Below, piece by piece: positions 8,293 through 15,117 of a stretch of DNA of 32,669 bases. The position numbers and the translations under genes are program-made. The stretch's first letter is position 1, and each line of letters begins with the position of its first letter. Origin of the DNA: Thermoleophilia bacterium (lineage in GTDB: Bacteria; Actinomycetota; Thermoleophilia; Miltoncostaeales; Miltoncostaeaceae); assembly GCA_017882555.1 (NCBI GenBank), contig JADGPH010000176.1:1-32669 (forward strand), read 5' to 3'. The notes beneath the pieces were generated by a model, which worked only from the letters and a program-made list of their open reading frames with translations, was not told the origin of the DNA and did no database searches.

Positions 8293-8322
8293 ATTATGCA
8301 GGCAGTGGGTGGGTGACCGCAA
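8293..8322 (-). promoter_or_regulatory. Predicted promoter for rpmB
   Basis: On the minus strand TTGCGG (8322-8317) and CATAAT (8298-8293) are 18 bases apart; the -10 box matches five of six consensus positions and is one of the best in the window. Transcription would start near 8286, giving a leader of about 68 nt before rpmB. The leader contains a 5-bp inverted repeat, TGCGG and CCGCA around three bases, at 8265-8277. Confidence 0.5.
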
Positions 8323-8323
8323 C

Positions 8324-8329
8324 TATCTT
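8324..8329 (+). promoter_or_regulatory. Possible -10 box for recG
   Basis: TATCTT on the + strand lies about 80 nt before the preferred recG start and overlaps the upstream edge of the divergent rpmB promoter. No convincing -35 element accompanies it, so the call is weak. Confidence 0.3.
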
Positions 8330-8408
8330 ACCGACCCAACCGTTCGCTGGGGTAACCGACTTGGTCGGCGAGCCTCCTCGACTGCGTCCCGACCCCAGGT
8401 GGTGGTGG

Positions 8409-10475
8409 ATGCCGATCGGTCGTGTGCAGGGAATTCGGCCGGCGCAGGCTGAGCGGGCGACGGCCGTCGGTTTGGCGACCGTGGGGGATCTGTTGCTGCA
8501 TGTGCCGTTCCGGTACGAGCGCTACGGCGACTCGACGCCGATCGCGAGCCTTGTGAGCGGTCAAGAGGCGACGGTGCGCGTGACCTTGTACTCAATTCGC
8601 ATGGCGCCCACCCGTCGTCGGGGCCTTGTGACGGTCCGAGCCCTGGTGGGGGATGACACCGGGCGGCTGGAGGCGGTGTGGTTCAACCAACGACACCTGC
8701 TGCGCTCGTTGGCGGTGGGGGATCAGCTCATGGTGCGGGGCACGGTCGGGGCCGGGGCCCCGCGAACCCTGACCGTGCGGGCGCACGAACTGCTCGGGTC
8801 GGGGGGGTCTGTGGGCCTGCACACCACGGGACTGGTGCCCGTGTACGCGGCGACCGAGGCGCTGCCGTCGGCGCGCATTCGCGAACTGGTCGACCACGCG
8901 CGCGGGCTGGCGAGAGCTGCACCGGAGCTCCTTCCGGCGTGGATTCGCGATCGCCTGTCGCTGATGCGGTACGCCGATGCCCTTATGGCCGTGCACTTCC
9001 CGCGCGCCGCTGCCGATGCTCGCCAGGGCCGTCGCCGCTTGGCCATCCAAGAGCTGATCGAGCTGCAGCTCGGCTTGATGGTGCTGCGCCGACAGGAGGC
9101 CGCCGAGCGTCCTGCGCCAAGACTTCCCGGGACGGGTGCGCTCGGGGATGTCGTGCGGGCCGGGCTGCCGTTTGAGTTGACCAGCCACCAAGAGCGGACG
9201 CTCCGGGAGATCGGTCGCGATCTGCGCCGGGCGACGCCGATGCGGCGGCTGCTACAGGGTGAAGTCGGATCCGGCAAAACGCTCGTCGCGGCGTTGGCGA
9301 TCTGCCAGGTCCTTGAATCGGGCGCCCAGGCGGCACTTCTCGTGCCCACCGAGACGCTCGCCGAGCAGCACCTGCAGACGCTCGATGCGCTCCTGGCGCC
9401 GGCCGGGGTGACACCGGTGCTCGTGACCGGGAAGATTCCCCAGGCCGAACGGGAGCGGCGCCTGATGGCGATCCGCACGGGGACTGCCGGGCTGGCGGTG
9501 GGGACCCAGGCGCTCCTGTCCGAAGGTGTCGAGTTTCGCGAGCTTGGCCTGGTGATCATCGATGAACAGCACCGATTTGGGGTCGAGCAGCGCCACGCGT
9601 TGGGCGAGCGCGCCCTCGACGCCACGGGGCGCGCGGCGCACATTCTCTACATGACCGCGACTCCGATTCCCCGCACCCTTGCCTTGACCGCATACGGGGA
9701 GCTTGCGGTCTCGACGATTCGCGGACGACCCGCCGGCCGCGGCCCGGTCGAGACCCGCTGGGTCCGCGAGGACGATCGCGAGGAGGCATATGCCCAGGTG
9801 CGCGCGGAGTTGCGGCAGGGCTACCAGGCCTACGTGATCTGCCCGCTCGTGGATGAGGGTGGGCCCGCCGAGGCTAAAGCGGCCACCGAGGAAGCCGAGC
9901 GACTGCGCCGGGGTCCGTTCGCGGAGTTCTCGGTCGGCCTCGTTCATGGCGCAATGAAAAGCGATGCCAAGCGCGCCGCGATGGCGGCCTTCGCACGAGG
10001 CGAGAGCGACCTGCTGGTGGCGACGACGGTGATCGAGGTTGGGATCGACGTTCCCAACGCCAGCGTGATCGTCATCGAGGGAGGGGATCGGTTCGGGCTC
10101 GCACAGTTGCACCAGCTGCGTGGCCGTGTGGGGCGGGGGCCGCGACCGGGGTGGTGCGTCGTATTTGGTGAGCCCACCACGGATGACGGGACGCGCCGCC
10201 TGGAGGCGTTTACGCAGACCGGCGACGGATTCCGGCTCGCCGAGCTCGATCTGCAGATCCGCGGCGAAGGGTCGATGCTCGGCGTCCGGCAGGCCGGACC
10301 GACCGATCTGCGGTTTGCGCGCTTGGCGCGCGATCGGCGTGAACTGGCCGAGGCTCGCCAAATCGCGCGGCGCCTGCTCCGCGGCGATCCGTGGATGTCG
10401 CGGCCCGAGCACCTGTTGTTGCGTCGTGCCGTCGAGGCGCGCTTTACCGCGATCCCACGATTGCTTGAGGCCTGA
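8409..10475 (+). CDS. recG: ATP-dependent DNA helicase RecG
   Basis: Remodels stalled replication forks and branched recombination intermediates. From ATG 8409 the product is 688 residues, normal for RecG. The N-terminal wedge/OB domain includes VGDLLLHVPFRYERY (about 25-39). The helicase core shows Walker A GEVGSGKT at 284-291, DEQHRFG at 385-391, TATPIPRT, then VIEVGIDVPNA and LHQLRGRVGRG in the second helicase domain, and a C-terminal RecG region with LGVRQAG. The start is uncertain: the frame is open to 8250, TTG 8361 is an alternative, but homology-like sequence begins only around 8412. rsmD starts 4 nt after the stop. Confidence 0.94.
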   Translation: MPIGRVQGIRPAQAERATAVGLATVGDLLLHVPFRYERYGDSTPIASLVSGQEATVRVTLYSIRMAPTRRRGLVTVRALVGDDTGRLEAVWFNQRHLLRSLAVGDQLMVRGTVGAGAPRTLTVRAHELLGSGGSVGLHTTGLVPVYAATEALPSARIRELVDHARGLARAAPELLPAWIRDRLSLMRYADALMAVHFPRAAADARQGRRRLAIQELIELQLGLMVLRRQEAAERPAPRLPGTGALGDVVRAGLPFELTSHQERTLREIGRDLRRATPMRRLLQGEVGSGKTLVAALAICQVLESGAQAALLVPTETLAEQHLQTLDALLAPAGVTPVLVTGKIPQAERERRLMAIRTGTAGLAVGTQALLSEGVEFRELGLVIIDEQHRFGVEQRHALGERALDATGRAAHILYMTATPIPRTLALTAYGELAVSTIRGRPAGRGPVETRWVREDDREEAYAQVRAELRQGYQAYVICPLVDEGGPAEAKAATEEAERLRRGPFAEFSVGLVHGAMKSDAKRAAMAAFARGESDLLVATTVIEVGIDVPNASVIVIEGGDRFGLAQLHQLRGRVGRGPRPGWCVVFGEPTTDDGTRRLEAFTQTGDGFRLAELDLQIRGEGSMLGVRQAGPTDLRFARLARDRRELAEARQIARRLLRGDPWMSRPEHLLLRRAVEARFTAIPRLLEA

Positions 10476-10479
10476 ACGA

Positions 10480-11049
10480 GTGCGGGTGATCGCCGGCACG
10501 CACCGTGGGCGCCGCTTGATCGCGCCCAAAGGTGTCGCGACCAGACCGACCGGCGACCGCGTGCGTGAGGCCGTTTTCGCGATCATTGGACCGTGCGAGG
10601 GCGCCCATGTGTTGGACCTGTTCGCGGGCTCGGGCGCGATGGGTATCGAAGCGCTCTCGCGAGGGGCACAAGCGGTCACCTTTGTCGAGCGTGATCCGCG
10701 CGCGGCAGCCTGTATCCGCGCCAACCTCACTGCGCTTGAGTTGACGCCGGCTGCCCGTATCGTCGTGCGTGATTGGTCTGTGGCCCTCCGCGACGAGGCG
10801 CAGCGAGATGAGCGCTACGACTTGTGCCTGATCGACCCTCCATATAGCGTTGTTGCAGGGATTTCTGCGGACATCTCGCGCGCGCTTGCTCCCGTTCTGG
10901 CGGAATATGCGACAGTGATACTCGAAGGCTCTGCAGCAGGCCCTGTCCCGACAATGGACGGCATCCGCGTGACCGAGCGCAGCGATCGAACCTACGGGTC
11001 GACCCGGGTCAGCATCTTTCGCGTCGCCAACCCCAGCGGGTCGGCGTGA
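10480..11049 (+). CDS. rsmD: 16S rRNA guanine-966 N2-methyltransferase
   Basis: Methylates G966 of 16S rRNA with S-adenosylmethionine. From GTG 10480 the product is 189 residues and begins MRVIAGTHRGRRL, the standard N-terminus of the family. The SAM-binding loop is VLDLFAGSGAMGIEALSRGA at 44-63 and the catalytic tetrapeptide is DPPY at 119-122, the usual form in RsmD. The open frame runs back inside recG to 10120 but that part is a shadow. Its stop overlaps coaD by 4 nt (GTGA), the common rsmD-coaD pairing. Confidence 0.94.
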   Translation: MRVIAGTHRGRRLIAPKGVATRPTGDRVREAVFAIIGPCEGAHVLDLFAGSGAMGIEALSRGAQAVTFVERDPRAAACIRANLTALELTPAARIVVRDWSVALRDEAQRDERYDLCLIDPPYSVVAGISADISRALAPVLAEYATVILEGSAAGPVPTMDGIRVTERSDRTYGSTRVSIFRVANPSGSA

Positions 11050-11591
11050 GCTCCGGCGCGCGAGTGGCGATGTGCCCGGGCACCTTCGATCCCGTTACCC
11101 TCGGACATCTGGATATCATTGCCCGTGCCTCGCGGATATTCGCGGAGGTCATTATCGCGGTCACCGACGGATCGTTTAAGAAGGAGCCGATGTTCTCCAC
11201 CGAGGAGCGCATCGGATTTGTGCGCCAGGCGGCGCGGGAACTCGAGCTTGACAACGTGCGTGTCGAACCCCTGCGTGAGTTGGTGACCGAGCATGCCCGG
11301 CAGCTTGGCGCGCATGCGATCGTGAAGGGTTTGCGGGCGATCTCGGATTTCGACTACGAGTTTCAGATGGCCCAAATCAATAAACATCTCGCACCGGAGC
11401 TTGAGACGGTGTACCTTCCGGCCTCGCCCCGTTTCAGTTTTATTAGCTCCAGCGGTGTTCGAGAAGTGGCCGCGTGGGGTGGTGATGTTGAGGCTTGGGT
11501 TCCCGCACATGTCGCGCGAGCCTTGCGCGAGCGAAGCCCGCGTTTGGCCTCGGCGAACTCCGCCGACACCAGCGGTGGGACGACGGAATGA
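11046..11591 (+). CDS. coaD: Phosphopantetheine adenylyltransferase
   Basis: Adenylates 4'-phosphopantetheine in the fourth step of coenzyme A synthesis. The nucleotidyltransferase motifs are present: PGTFDPVTLGH at 11-21 with the TxGH element at 18-21, KGLRAISDFDYEFQMA in the middle, and ISSSGVRE near 131-138. The GTG start overlaps the rsmD stop. At 181 residues it is about 20 longer than usual because of a polar tail after the normal C-terminal helix (from RSPRLASAN onward), which looks unstructured. A tail of this kind need not affect activity. Confidence 0.95.
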   Translation: MSSGARVAMCPGTFDPVTLGHLDIIARASRIFAEVIIAVTDGSFKKEPMFSTEERIGFVRQAARELELDNVRVEPLRELVTEHARQLGAHAIVKGLRAISDFDYEFQMAQINKHLAPELETVYLPASPRFSFISSSGVREVAAWGGDVEAWVPAHVARALRERSPRLASANSADTSGGTTE

Positions 11592-11600
11592 GGAGGTTGG

Positions 11601-12089
11601 GTGGACGTTCTTGAGCTGATCGACAAGTTGGATGACCTCATCCACAATGCACGCCCGGTCCCGTTGACCGATCAGGTCCGCATCGACCGCGATGCCATCT
11701 TCGAGCTGCTCGACGAGATGCGGTCCACGATTCCTGAAGAGGTCAAGCAGGCCCGCTGGATCGTTAAGGAGCGCCAGGAGATGTTGGCCGAGGCGCGTCG
11801 CGAGGCCGACCGGATGATCGCCGAAGCCCGCGAGCGTGCGCAGCACGAGATCTCCGAGCAGGAGGTCGTCCGACAGGCCGAGCGCGAGGCCCAGGACATG
11901 CTGGAAGCCGCGCGCCAGCGTGAGCGGGAAGTCCGCTTGGGCGCGGAGGACTATGCGGATGAGGTCCTGGGGACCCTGGAGGTCAACCTCGGTAAGTTCC
12001 TGCAAGCCGTCCAGCGGGGCCGTGAACGCCTGCAAGGCAAGGCGGACAGCACCGACATCGGTGGTTTGCGGGAGCCCGGAGCCGAGTAA
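11601..12089 (+). CDS. SepIVA-like DivIVA-type coiled-coil protein
   Basis: The 162-residue product opens with a short conserved head (MDVLELIDKLDDLIHNARPVP, about 1-21), then a segment IDRDAIFELLDEMRSTIPEE at 28-47, then a long charged coiled coil (about 50-145) rich in Glu, Arg and Ala. This layout and the position between coaD and the DUF177-rpmF pair match the mycobacterial DivIVA-domain protein SepIVA (Rv2927c), which takes part in septation and envelope growth. The GTG start is well supported by AGGAGG 4 nt upstream. No membrane segment is visible. Function in cell division is inferred from homology and gene order. Confidence 0.75.
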   Translation: MDVLELIDKLDDLIHNARPVPLTDQVRIDRDAIFELLDEMRSTIPEEVKQARWIVKERQEMLAEARREADRMIAEARERAQHEISEQEVVRQAEREAQDMLEAARQREREVRLGAEDYADEVLGTLEVNLGKFLQAVQRGRERLQGKADSTDIGGLREPGAE

Positions 12090-12091
12090 CG

Positions 12092-12712
12092 ATGGGACGT
12101 CGGCCCGCCGCCCGGAAGCGGAGCGGGCCCTCGCGCGGCGCTGTGCGGGCCGACGAGGGTAATCGGTTGGTCTCCCTCGACCTCCGAAGCCTTGACCTGG
12201 TGCCGGGCACCGCGCGTGCACTCGACGTCGAGATCCCCGTTGCCCCACTCCGAATCGGGGGCGAGGATTACACCGCGGACCCCGCCGCGCCGCCGGTTCG
12301 TCTGGACGTGGTGCGCCTCGGCAAGGGGTGGCATTTCCGGATGCGGAGCACGCTGCATGTTGCTGGTCCGTGCTGGCGCTGTCTCGAGGAGGCGCACCCC
12401 GCGGTTGCGATTGACGCGACCGAGGTCTCCATCGAGGGGGCAGACGACCCTGAGATGGTGAGCCTCTACCTGGAGCAGGGTGTGCTCGACGTTGCCGACT
12501 GGGCACGCGATGCCGTCGCCGAAGCCCTGCCGCCGACGATTCTGTGCGACGAGCAATGCGCCGGTTTGTGCACGATTTGCGGGGCAAACTTGAACCACGG
12601 CGACTGCGGGTGCGGGGCTGGTTCGGTCGATCCCCGGTGGTCGGCACTCGCGGAGCTCGCCGAGCGCCTGCGTGGCCCGGGAGTCGGTCCGGACACGGAG
12701 GACGCCACGTAG
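12092..12712 (+). CDS. DUF177/YceD family protein
   Basis: The 206-residue product has the cysteine-rich signature of the DUF177 (YceD) family: CWRCLEE near residue 90 and a C-terminal knuckle with CDEQCAGLC, CGANLN and CGCG. These proteins are usually encoded directly before rpmF, as here, and have been tied to 23S rRNA or ribosome accumulation in other bacteria and plastids; the biochemical role is not settled. The basic N-terminus (MGRRPAARKR) may contact RNA. It begins 2 nt after the previous stop. rpmF follows after 149 nt that hold a separate promoter. Confidence 0.85.
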   Translation: MGRRPAARKRSGPSRGAVRADEGNRLVSLDLRSLDLVPGTARALDVEIPVAPLRIGGEDYTADPAAPPVRLDVVRLGKGWHFRMRSTLHVAGPCWRCLEEAHPAVAIDATEVSIEGADDPEMVSLYLEQGVLDVADWARDAVAEALPPTILCDEQCAGLCTICGANLNHGDCGCGAGSVDPRWSALAELAERLRGPGVGPDTEDAT

Positions 12713-12769
12713 CCGGACATCGGCGACGGCCGTTTCGGTGGCCGGTGTGCGAGAACTGACCGAGAGGGG

Positions 12770-12799
12770 TTGCGGGGTGGGGCCGTGTGGCGATAACCT
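12770..12799 (+). promoter_or_regulatory. Predicted promoter for rpmF
   Basis: TTGCGG at 12770-12775 and TAACCT at 12794-12799 are 18 bases apart. The transcript would carry a leader of about 55 nt before rpmF, rich in GGCC palindromes between 12817 and 12839, which could form a small hairpin. Confidence 0.5.
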
Positions 12800-12861
12800 T
12801 CCGCGGTCTACGACCGTCCGGCCGGCCGATTGGCCATGGGCGGCACATCAGCAGGAGCGAC

Positions 12862-13041
12862 ATGGCTGTTCCGAAGCGCAAGACCTCCCGTCAGCGTCGT
12901 GACACGCGTCGGGCAACCCACGCCATCGAGGCGGATCGCATTGGACGCTGCCCTCACTGCAGCGCGCCAACCCGTCCCCACCGTGTCTGCGGGGTGTGTG
13001 GCCAGTACCGAGGTCGCCAAGTCGTCGAAATCCGCGACTAG
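12862..13041 (+). CDS. rpmF: 50S ribosomal protein L32, zinc-binding type
   Basis: Large-subunit ribosomal protein of 59 residues. It starts MAVPKRKTSRQRRDTRR, the standard L32 N-terminus, which decides the ATG at 12862 over an upstream frame extension. AGGAG lies 4 nt before it. Four cysteines, Cys30, Cys33, Cys43 and Cys46, form a zinc ribbon (C+ form). The DUF177-rpmF-plsX order is common in bacteria and links translation to phospholipid synthesis. Confidence 0.96.
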   Translation: MAVPKRKTSRQRRDTRRATHAIEADRIGRCPHCSAPTRPHRVCGVCGQYRGRQVVEIRD

Positions 13042-13083
13042 CATCGCGGTCGCGACCTCCGCGACCAGGGGGACGTCGAGATC

Positions 13084-14103
13084 ATGAATCGCGAGATCGT
13101 GATCGCTCTGGACGGCATGGGGGGTGATCACGCTCCCGATGTGACCGTGCAGGGGGCAGTCGATGCCGCGGGCCCGCATCTTCGGGTGGTGGTCGTCGGC
13201 GACACGGCCGCACTTGCTCCACGTCTGGAGGCCCTGTCATCGCAGCCCGGCTATGGGTTTGTGGAGATCGTCCACGCGCCCGACAAGGTCTTCTCGACCG
13301 AAGACGGTGCCCGGGCCGTGCGTGCCAAGCCCGAGAGCTCGGTCGTTGTGGCCTGCCGCTTGGTACGTGACGGACGCGCTCAAGGAGCGGTGTCGCTGGG
13401 GCATACGGGCGCCATGATGGCGGCGGCGACGCTGCACATTCGTCGCATCCCCGGCGTCCAGCGTCCCGGAATCGCGGTGGTGTTGCCCAGTCGCGCAGGG
13501 TTCATCGTGCTGCTGGACGCCGGCGCCAATGCGGAGGCCCGCCCCGAACACCTGGTGCAGTTTGCCGCGATGGGACGCCAATTTGCCCAAGGCGTGCTCG
13601 GCGATCCCTCCCCGAAGGTCGGGTTGCTGTCGATCGGAGAAGAGGAGGGCCGGGGTAGTGAGCTGGTCCAACAGGCCACGCCGCTGTTACGTGACACCCC
13701 AGGGTTCATCGGCAATGTCGAAGGACGTGACATTCCTCGTGGCACCGTCCGTGTGGTCGTGACCGATGGATTCACCGGGAATGTGGCGCTCAAACTCTAC
13801 GAGGCCTCGGCGGAGTTCTTGTTTGCCGAGATTCGCGGCGCGGTGTCCGAAACGTGGGCTGGCCGTCTCGGCGGATTGCTCGTGCGTCCGTCGATTCGCC
13901 GCATGCGCGATCGCCTTGATCCCGAGGCGGTCGGCGGCGCATTTCTGTTGGGTGTGCAGGGTTTGGCCGTGATTGGCCACGGCTCGGGCAGCGCGACCGC
14001 AGTGGCCAACGCCATTCATACGGCAGCCCGTGGGGTCCGCGAAGACGTCGTCGGACGGCTCGCTGCGGAACTTGCTTCCCCACCCGCCTCCGCGCCTGCG
14101 TAG
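13084..14103 (+). CDS. plsX: Phosphate acyltransferase PlsX
   Basis: Converts acyl-ACP to acyl-phosphate, the acyl donor used by PlsY in phospholipid synthesis; it works at the inner face of the membrane. The 339-residue product shows IALDGMGGDHAPD near the N-terminus, SLGHTGAMMAAA in the first third, VTDGFTGNVALK near 225 and GHGSGSATAVANAI close to the C-terminus, all standard PlsX blocks. The ATG at 13084 follows rpmF by 42 nt. acpP comes next; unlike in many bacteria, no fabH, fabD or fabG is found between them. Confidence 0.95.
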   Translation: MNREIVIALDGMGGDHAPDVTVQGAVDAAGPHLRVVVVGDTAALAPRLEALSSQPGYGFVEIVHAPDKVFSTEDGARAVRAKPESSVVVACRLVRDGRAQGAVSLGHTGAMMAAATLHIRRIPGVQRPGIAVVLPSRAGFIVLLDAGANAEARPEHLVQFAAMGRQFAQGVLGDPSPKVGLLSIGEEEGRGSELVQQATPLLRDTPGFIGNVEGRDIPRGTVRVVVTDGFTGNVALKLYEASAEFLFAEIRGAVSETWAGRLGGLLVRPSIRRMRDRLDPEAVGGAFLLGVQGLAVIGHGSGSATAVANAIHTAARGVREDVVGRLAAELASPPASAPA

Positions 14104-14207
14104 GATGCCGGGCGACGTCTCTCAACCGTGAGGTGTCCGAACCCGTTGGTAAGTTCCACGAGCGCTAGGTGGTGTTGCGCTTGGCGGTCGTTAAGAAAGG
14201 GAGAGCC

Positions 14208-14450
14208 GTGGACCGAGCACAGGTCGTCGAGGAGCTTCGCGCCATCCTCGTAGAGCAGCTTGGCGTGGATGCGTCCGAGGTCACCGAAGAGTCCTCGTTT
14301 CAAGAGGATCTCAACGCGGACTCGCTGGACTTGGTCGAGCTCATTATGGAGATGGAAGACCGGTTCAAGCTGAAGATTCCGGACGAAGACGCTGAGAAGA
14401 TCTCCACTGTCGGGGAGGCGGTCAACTACGTGGTCGCCCACGCCAGCTGA
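14208..14450 (+). CDS. acpP: Acyl carrier protein
   Basis: Carries growing acyl chains on a phosphopantetheine arm in fatty acid synthesis. The 80-residue acidic product has the attachment motif ADSLDLVEL, with Ser39 as the modified residue, and the usual four-helix pattern. The GTG at 14208 is chosen because AAAGGGAG lies just upstream and the protein length then fits the family; an earlier in-frame GTG (14169) would add 13 basic residues untypical of ACP. The 104 nt before it contain no clear promoter that I can defend. Confidence 0.95.
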   Translation: MDRAQVVEELRAILVEQLGVDASEVTEESSFQEDLNADSLDLVELIMEMEDRFKLKIPDEDAEKISTVGEAVNYVVAHAS

Positions 14451-14454
14451 CGCA

Positions 14455-15117
14455 ATGCCACTGTCGCCGCTGGCCGGGTTGCTCGCGCAGCTCGGCCCAG
14501 CGCGCCGGCGTCAAGTACTGTCGCATCGTTCATGGGTGGCTGAGCGCACCGACTCGTATGAGCGGTTGGAGTTCCTGGGCGACAGCGTGTTGCAGCTCAT
14601 CGTCACCGAAGAGCTGATGCGCCACCACCCGGCCGCCTCCGAGGGTGACCTCGCGTGGATGCGCCAGACCGTCGTCGACGGCGAGATGTGCGCCCACGTG
14701 GCCGTTTTGGCGGGCTTGCATGAACAGTTGCGGGCGGTCGCGCCGGAGCACAGTCGCAGCTTGGCGGATCAGCCGAGTGTCCAGGCGGCGCTCACCGAAG
14801 CGGTGATCGGCGCCGCCTGGATTGATCTTGGGATCCCCGCGACGACCGACGCCGTGCGGGGAGCATTCGCGGCGGCCGTGGCCGCCGCGGTGCCCGGTCA
14901 ACGTGACCCCAAGACGACCCTCCAGGAGCTTGCGGCGCGCACTGGCGTTGCGATCCACTACGAGGTCACGCGGATCGATGGCCCGGCGCATCGACGCGGG
15001 TTCACGACACGCGTCACCGTGGGGACTGCAGTTGCCGAGGGCGTCGGGGGCTCCAAGCAATCCTCCGAGCGCGCGGCGGCGACCGCGGTCCTTGACGTCC
15101 TCGCCGAGAGCGCCTGA
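14455..15117 (+). CDS. rnc: Ribonuclease III, one metal-binding aspartate replaced
   Basis: Cleaves double-stranded RNA in rRNA maturation and mRNA processing. The nuclease domain (about 1-148) has the signature ERLEFLGDSVL at 36-46 (Glu39, Asp43) and EGDLAWMR at 63-70. The second metal-binding helix reads VQAALTEAVIGAAWID at 109-124 where most enzymes have ILADAFEALIGAIYLD: Glu115 is kept but the aspartate three residues before it is Ala112. The dsRNA-binding domain follows at about 151-217 with DPKTTLQELA and a GGSKQSSERAAA end. Length (220) and context, directly before smc, are normal. It starts 4 nt after acpP. Whether cleavage is weakened by the substitution is unknown. Confidence 0.93.
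   Translation: MPLSPLAGLLAQLGPARRRQVLSHRSWVAERTDSYERLEFLGDSVLQLIVTEELMRHHPAASEGDLAWMRQTVVDGEMCAHVAVLAGLHEQLRAVAPEHSRSLADQPSVQAALTEAVIGAAWIDLGIPATTDAVRGAFAAAVAAAVPGQRDPKTTLQELAARTGVAIHYEVTRIDGPAHRRGFTTRVTVGTAVAEGVGGSKQSSERAAATAVLDVLAESA

Noticed and set aside
14104..14207. A promoter for acpP built from TTGGTA (14146) and TAGGTG (14166)
   Set aside because: The spacer would be 14 bases and the -10 lacks the final T; not convincing.
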